Shown here: piece after piece, positions 59,853 to 64,000 of the stretch
Numbering within the stretch: position 1 is the stretch's first letter
Layout: each line of letters begins with the position of its first letter
Origin: Variovorax sp. OK212
Lineage (GTDB): Bacteria > Pseudomonadota > Gammaproteobacteria > Burkholderiales > Burkholderiaceae_C
DNA: 64,000 nucleotides
Assembly: GCF_900112425.1 (NCBI RefSeq)
Contig: NZ_FOLP01000008.1
Span: 124,001-188,000, forward strand
Direction of reading: 5' to 3'
The notes under the pieces: generated by a model
Told to the model about the DNA's origin: nothing
The model's database searches: none
The model's input: the letters and a program-made list of their open reading frames with translations, nothing else
Made by a program: the position numbers and the translations under genes

Positions 59853-61988
59853 ATGGAGACAACGAAGAACACCCCGGCCGACCTGTCGCGCCTGATCAAC
59901 CCGCGTTCCATCGCACTCGTCGGCGCGTCCGACCGCGAGGGCAGCATCGGCGAACGCACGCTCACCAACCTGCTCACGCATTCGGAGTTCGAAGGCGACG
60001 TCTACCTCGTGAACCCCGGCAAGGCCGAGATTCGCGGCCACCGCTGCTGGCCCAGCGTGGCGGCGCTGCCCGACACGCCCGACGTGGCGGTGGTCGCGGT
60101 GCCCGCGAGCGGCGTGCTCGAGGTGATCGAGCAATGCACTGCGCGCGGCGTGAGATTCGCGGTCATCCTGAGCTCGGGCTTCGGCGAGGCCGGCGCCGAG
60201 GGCGAGCGCGAGCAGCAGCGCATGAAGGAGATCGCCGAGCGCGGCGGCCTGCGCCTGTACGGCCCCAACTGCCCCGGCCTCACCAACGTGAACAAGCGGC
60301 TGGGCCTGACCTTCTCGCCCTCGTTCCCGCACGACCTGATCAAGGGCCCGATCGGCCTGGCCACGCAGGGCGGCGGCCTGGGGCGCAACGTGATGCAGGC
60401 GATGGAGCGCGGCATCGGCATCGGCCTGTGGGCCTCCACCGGCAACGAGGTCGACCTGCAGGTGGCCGACTTCATCCACTACATGGCGGACGCGCCCGAC
60501 ATCAAGGTCATCGTCACGCTGCTCGAGGGCATCAAGGACGGCCCGAAATTCGTGGCCGCGGTGCAGCGCGCCGCGGCCAACGGCAAGCCGGTGATCGGGC
60601 TGAAGGTGGGCAAGTCGGAGTACGGCCGGCGCGCGGCGCAGTCGCACACCGCGTCGCTCACGGGCTCGGCCGAGGTCAACAGCGCGGTGTTCCGCCAGTT
60701 CGGCGTGATCGAGGTGGACGACATCGACGAGCTGGTCGACACGGCGTGGCTGTTCGCGCGCGCCATGCCGGGCGCGCAGGACGCGCTGGGCATCTACTGC
60801 TCGTCGGGCGGCACCGCGGCGCTTGCGGCCGACGCGGTGGGCTCGGCCGGCCTCACGCTCGCGGCCTTCACGCCCGAGACCACGGCGGTGCTGCGCGCCA
60901 AGCTGCCCGACTACGCGGCCATCGGCAACCCGGTCGACACCACGGCCATGGTGCTCAGCGACAAGACCGTGGTGGAGACCACGCTGGGCTGCGTGGCCAA
61001 CGACGCCAACCTGGGCCTCACGATCGTGCCCATTGCGCTGGACTACGGCGAGACCACCACGCGCATGGCCGACAACATCATCAATGCGCAGAAGGGCTGC
61101 GCCGCGCCGATCGTGCCGATCTGGATGAGCGACCGCCTGGGCGAGGGCTACCAGCGCCTCGTGGCCGCGGGCTTTGCGCCGCCGCGCTCGGTGGGCAAGG
61201 CGATATCCGCCATCGCGCGCTGGGTGGCGTATGGGCGCTGGAAGCGGGCGAACCCGGTGATTCATCCGCTCGCGCTGCCACCGCTGGCCGCGCCGATCGG
61301 CGAAGGCGCAACGCGCAGCCTGTCCGAAGCGCAGGCCAAGCAGCGGCTGCGCGAAGCCGGCGTGGCGCTGCTGCCGAACGTGCTCGCCACCTCGGCCGAC
61401 GAGGCGCGCGCGCTGGCCGACCGCATGGGCTACCCGGTGGTCGCCAAGATCGCGAGCGGGCAGATCGTGCACAAGTCGGACATCGGCGGCGTGCGGGTCG
61501 GCCTGCAGGACGGCGCGCAGGTGGCCGCGGCCTGGCGCGACATCATGGCTTCGGTCGCACAGCACCAGCCGCAGGCGAAGATCGATGGCCTGCTGATCGA
61601 GAAGATGGCGCCGCGCGGCGGCGTGGAGCTGATGATCGGCGTCACGCGCGACCCGGTGTTCGGCCACGTGATGACCTTCGGGCTGGGCGGCATCTACGTG
61701 GAGATCTTTCGCGACGTCACGCGCCGCCTGCTGCCGATCGGTCCGCGCGACGCGGCGGCGATGGTGCGCGAGATGCGCTGCTTCGCGCTGCTCGACGGCG
61801 CGCGCGGCCGGCCCGCGGCCGACGTGGCCGCGCTCGAGGAGTTGCTGGTGCGCATCTCCGACTTCGTGGTGCGCCACGGCGAGCGCATCGAGGAGATGGA
61901 CCTGAACCCGGTGTGGGTCGGCGCGAAGGGCGAGGGCGCCATGCCGCTCGACGCGGTGATCATCGAGCGCAGCGGAGGCGCCGCATGA
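59853..61988 (+). CDS. Acyl-CoA synthetase, NDP-forming (acetate-CoA ligase family)
   Basis: 711-residue paralogue of the enzyme at 25599: CoA-binding Rossmann domain (LVGASDREGSIGERTLTNLL), central domain with AQSHTASLTGSAEV containing the phospho-His candidate, and ATP-grasp C-terminus (VAKIASGQIVHKSDIGGVRVG, GLGGIYVEIFRDV). Makes acyl-CoA with ATP to ADP. Overlaps the CoA-transferase gene by 4 bp. Confidence 0.92.
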   Translation: METTKNTPADLSRLINPRSIALVGASDREGSIGERTLTNLLTHSEFEGDVYLVNPGKAEIRGHRCWPSVAALPDTPDVAVVAVPASGVLEVIEQCTARGVRFAVILSSGFGEAGAEGEREQQRMKEIAERGGLRLYGPNCPGLTNVNKRLGLTFSPSFPHDLIKGPIGLATQGGGLGRNVMQAMERGIGIGLWASTGNEVDLQVADFIHYMADAPDIKVIVTLLEGIKDGPKFVAAVQRAAANGKPVIGLKVGKSEYGRRAAQSHTASLTGSAEVNSAVFRQFGVIEVDDIDELVDTAWLFARAMPGAQDALGIYCSSGGTAALAADAVGSAGLTLAAFTPETTAVLRAKLPDYAAIGNPVDTTAMVLSDKTVVETTLGCVANDANLGLTIVPIALDYGETTTRMADNIINAQKGCAAPIVPIWMSDRLGEGYQRLVAAGFAPPRSVGKAISAIARWVAYGRWKRANPVIHPLALPPLAAPIGEGATRSLSEAQAKQRLREAGVALLPNVLATSADEARALADRMGYPVVAKIASGQIVHKSDIGGVRVGLQDGAQVAAAWRDIMASVAQHQPQAKIDGLLIEKMAPRGGVELMIGVTRDPVFGHVMTFGLGGIYVEIFRDVTRRLLPIGPRDAAAMVREMRCFALLDGARGRPAADVAALEELLVRISDFVVRHGERIEEMDLNPVWVGAKGEGAMPLDAVIIERSGGAA

Positions 61989-63145
61989 CGGGCACCGCTG
62001 CCAGGTCTCAAGCCCAGCACCCGGCCCAGCACCCGGCCCAGCACCAGGCCCAGCCCCAACCGCCTTTGGCGGGCATCACCGTCATCGACTTCAGCGAGTT
62101 GTTGCCCGGCCCGTTCTTCACGCAAAGCCTGGCCGAGCTCGGCGCGCGCGTCGTCAAGATCGAGCGTCCCCCCGGCGGCGACAACGTGCGCCGCATGGGC
62201 CCCGGTGTGTTCGAGGCGGTGAACCGCGGCAAGCAGAGCCTGCTGGCCGACCTGAAGGACGAGGCGCAGCGCGCGGAGGTGCGCGCGCTCATCGCCAAGG
62301 CCGACGTGGTGGTCGAGTCGTACCGGCCCGGGGTGATGGCGCGGCTGGGGCTCGATGCGGCCAGCCTGCTCGCCGAGTTTCCGCGGCTCATTTATGTGTC
62401 CTTGAGCGGCTACGGACAGGAAGGGCCGTGGGCCGGCCTGCCGGGCCACGACATCAACTACCTTGCCGCCGCCGGCGTGCTCGCGGTGTCGGGCGTGCCC
62501 GGCCAGGGGCCGGCACAGAGCTTCGGCTTGCCCGTGGCCGACCTGTGCGGCGCGATGTATGCGCTGTCGTCGACGCTGGCAGCCCTGTACCAGCGGGAGC
62601 ACACGGGGCGGGGCCAGCATCTCGACGTGGCGCTGGCCGATTGCGCGCTGCACTGGATGAACCCGCGCGTGGGCGCCTACCGCGAGGCCGGAGCCGTCAC
62701 GCTGGAGGCACAGCGCGAGGCCACGCTGGTCAAGCCTGCGTACGGTGCCTTCGCCTGCCGCGACGGGCGGCACGTGTCCATTGCCGCGCTCGAAGACCAC
62801 TTCTGGGCGCGTCTTTGCGAAGCGCTCGACCTCGCGCCCTACGGCGGCGAGGCGTTCCGCGCGATGAAGGCGCGCAAGGCCGTGGCCGGCGCCATCAACG
62901 CGCGCATCGCCGAGCTGCTGGCGGCCAGCGACGCGGACGAGGTCTTCGCGCTGCTGCAGCGGCACGACGTGCCGGCCGCGCCGGTGGTCGAACCTTCGCG
63001 CGTGGCCGCGGTGTCCCAGTTCGCGCAGCGCGGCAAGTTCGAGGGCGGTGGTGTGCTGCCCGTGGCGCGCTACCCGGTACCGATGACCGGTGTGGTGCCG
63101 GGCCGGCTCGGCGGCGCGCCGGCGCTCGACAGTGCGCGGGGCTGA
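61985..63145 (+). CDS. CaiB/BaiF-family (class III) CoA-transferase
   Basis: 386 residues. The first ~25 are a Gln/His/Pro/Ala repeat (AQHPAQHPAQHQAQ) encoded by a 13-fold-type 15-bp tandem text at 62008-62055. The enzyme proper starts at ITVIDFSELLPGPFFTQSLAELG; catalytic Asp is D156 in GLPGHDINYL. Normal C-terminus. Could exchange CoA between the pathway product and the incoming acid, sparing ATP. Start of the NMO-like gene is 4 bp downstream. Confidence 0.9.
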   Translation: MTGTAARSQAQHPAQHPAQHQAQPQPPLAGITVIDFSELLPGPFFTQSLAELGARVVKIERPPGGDNVRRMGPGVFEAVNRGKQSLLADLKDEAQRAEVRALIAKADVVVESYRPGVMARLGLDAASLLAEFPRLIYVSLSGYGQEGPWAGLPGHDINYLAAAGVLAVSGVPGQGPAQSFGLPVADLCGAMYALSSTLAALYQREHTGRGQHLDVALADCALHWMNPRVGAYREAGAVTLEAQREATLVKPAYGAFACRDGRHVSIAALEDHFWARLCEALDLAPYGGEAFRAMKARKAVAGAINARIAELLAASDADEVFALLQRHDVPAAPVVEPSRVAAVSQFAQRGKFEGGGVLPVARYPVPMTGVVPGRLGGAPALDSARG

Positions 63146-63149
63146 CGCC

Positions 63150-64000
63150 GTGCCGCCGGTCTTTCGCACGCGCATCACCGAGCTGTTCGGCATTGCGCAC
63201 CCGATCCTCGGCGGCGGGCTGATGTGGCTCTCCGGCGCGGACTACGTTGCCGCGCTGGTCAACGCAGGCTGCATGGGCTTCATCACGCCGCGCTCGTTCG
63301 ACAGCGACGAAGACTTCGCGCAAGCGCTGGTGCGGTGCAGCGCGCTGACCGGCGGCAAGCCCTTCGGCGTGAACCTCACGCTGTCGAGCCGGCCCGAGGC
63401 CAACGCGGCCGTGCGGCGCTGGCTCGACATCGCGCTGGCGCACGGCGTGCGCTTCTTCGAGACCGCGGGCTACGCGCCGACCGAGCTGATCGGCACGTTG
63501 CACGAAGCCGGCGCCGTCGTGCTGCACAAGGCGCCGAGCATCCGCCATGCGCTGTCGGCCGAACGCGCAGGGGCCGACGCCATCGCGCTGATCGGCATGG
63601 AGGAGGGCGGCCACCCCGGCACCAACGAGCTTCCCACCATGCTGATGGGCGCGCTGGCCGCGGAGCAGTTCCGCGTGCCCGTGGTGCTCGGCGGCGGCAT
63701 CGGCCACGGCCGCCAGCTGGCGGCGGTGCTGGCGCAGGGCCACGAGGGCGTGATGATGGGCAGCCGCTTTCTGGTGTGCGAGGAAATCGGCGCGCACCGT
63801 GGCTACAAGGAGCACCTGCTCGGCTGCGACGAGCATTCCACCGTGCGCCTGCTTCATACGCTGGGCAACACCTGGCGCGTGCTGCGCAACGACACCGCGC
63901 GCCGCATCGACGAGATCGAGCGCGCCGGCGCGGCCGACCATGCGGCCTTCGGCGATCTGATCAGCGGGCGGGTTGCGCGCGACCATTGCTATGCACAAGG
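63150..64000 (+). CDS. Nitronate monooxygenase/2-enoyl reductase-like flavoprotein (partial, runs off window)
   Basis: GTG at 63150, four bases after the CoA-transferase stop; the frame stays open to the window end (283 codons seen). FMN-binding TIM-barrel protein of the NPD/NMO family: HPILGGGLMWLSGADYVAALVNAGCMGFITP-type opening at residues 17-47, GMEEGGHPGTNELPT, LGGGIGHGRQL and GVMMGSRFL. NMO-like enzymes oxidise nitronates, but many pathway-linked relatives are enoyl-CoA reductases or dehydrogenases. The 3' end is outside the window. Confidence 0.85.
   Translation, partial: MPPVFRTRITELFGIAHPILGGGLMWLSGADYVAALVNAGCMGFITPRSFDSDEDFAQALVRCSALTGGKPFGVNLTLSSRPEANAAVRRWLDIALAHGVRFFETAGYAPTELIGTLHEAGAVVLHKAPSIRHALSAERAGADAIALIGMEEGGHPGTNELPTMLMGALAAEQFRVPVVLGGGIGHGRQLAAVLAQGHEGVMMGSRFLVCEEIGAHRGYKEHLLGCDEHSTVRLLHTLGNTWRVLRNDTARRIDEIERAGAADHAAFGDLISGRVARDHCYAQ

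Overview
The window is GC-rich DNA that looks like a betaproteobacterial chromosome, most likely Comamonadaceae and Variovorax-like. This is inferred from three Bug/TctC-type solute receptors, two CaiB/BaiF CoA-transferases, two NDP-forming acyl-CoA synthetases, many LysR/GntR/IclR/LacI regulators beside catabolic operons, and a pgaABCD locus. No rRNA, tRNA, CRISPR array, intact insertion sequence or prophage was seen.

Layout. 1-4.4 kb: an EamA exporter, an AI-2E-type permease and a dctA-gntR operon with two operator-like palindromes. 4.4-7.5 kb: a disturbed, partly AT-richer island holding a lipoprotein gene stopped by one amber codon, a putative nuclease toxin with an immunity-like partner, and a broken metallophosphoesterase gene; these look like debris of transfer or rearrangement. 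7.5-10.2 kb: a nitrate/sulfonate/taurine-type ABC importer ending in a bidirectional terminator shared with etfBA. 10.2-12 kb: etfB-etfA, the electron acceptor for the five acyl-CoA dehydrogenases nearby. 12-16 kb: LysR, an N-formylglutamate amidohydrolase, a DAO-type oxidase and a HutD/Ves protein. 16-20 kb: Bug receptor, CoA-transferase, SMP-30 lactonase and LysR, with a shared 12-bp motif.

20.3-30.6 kb is a tightly overlapping operon (mostly 4-bp stop/start overlaps): a luciferase-like monooxygenase, a flavin reductase carrying an FCD ligand-binding domain, a pair of acyl-CoA dehydrogenases, an enoyl-CoA hydratase, an NDP-forming acyl-CoA synthetase, an SDR, a VOC protein, a SnoaL-like protein and a third acyl-CoA dehydrogenase. 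It reads as a CoA-dependent route for an oxygenated, perhaps cyclic, acid of unknown identity. 30.6-37.4 kb is housekeeping and stress-type: azoreductase, GNAT, several very small proteins, YihY-like protein, PRC-barrel protein, an 11-bp tandem repeat, an MHS-family transporter, and a RelB-like antitoxin whose toxin is a truncated relic. 37.4-40.2 kb encodes a DctB/DctR-like two-component system that may control C4-dicarboxylate uptake. 40.7-47.1 kb is pgaABCD for poly-N-acetylglucosamine.

47.2-64 kb is a second catabolic region of three operons. A LacI regulator with two operator-like sites diverges from an SDR-Bug-acyl-CoA ligase-SDR-citryl-CoA-lyase-like operon. An IclR regulator sits between a Bug-DUF35-thiolase-like-enoyl hydratase-SDR operon and an acyl-CoA dehydrogenase/NDP-synthetase/CoA-transferase/nitronate-monooxygenase-like operon that runs off the window. 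Together these supply activation, dehydrogenation, hydration, oxidation and C-C cleavage of an acyl-CoA. The thiolase-like protein has Ser where the nucleophilic Cys should be, which suggests aldolase-type chemistry with its DUF35 partner.

All functions are read from sequence motifs and context; no database search was run.
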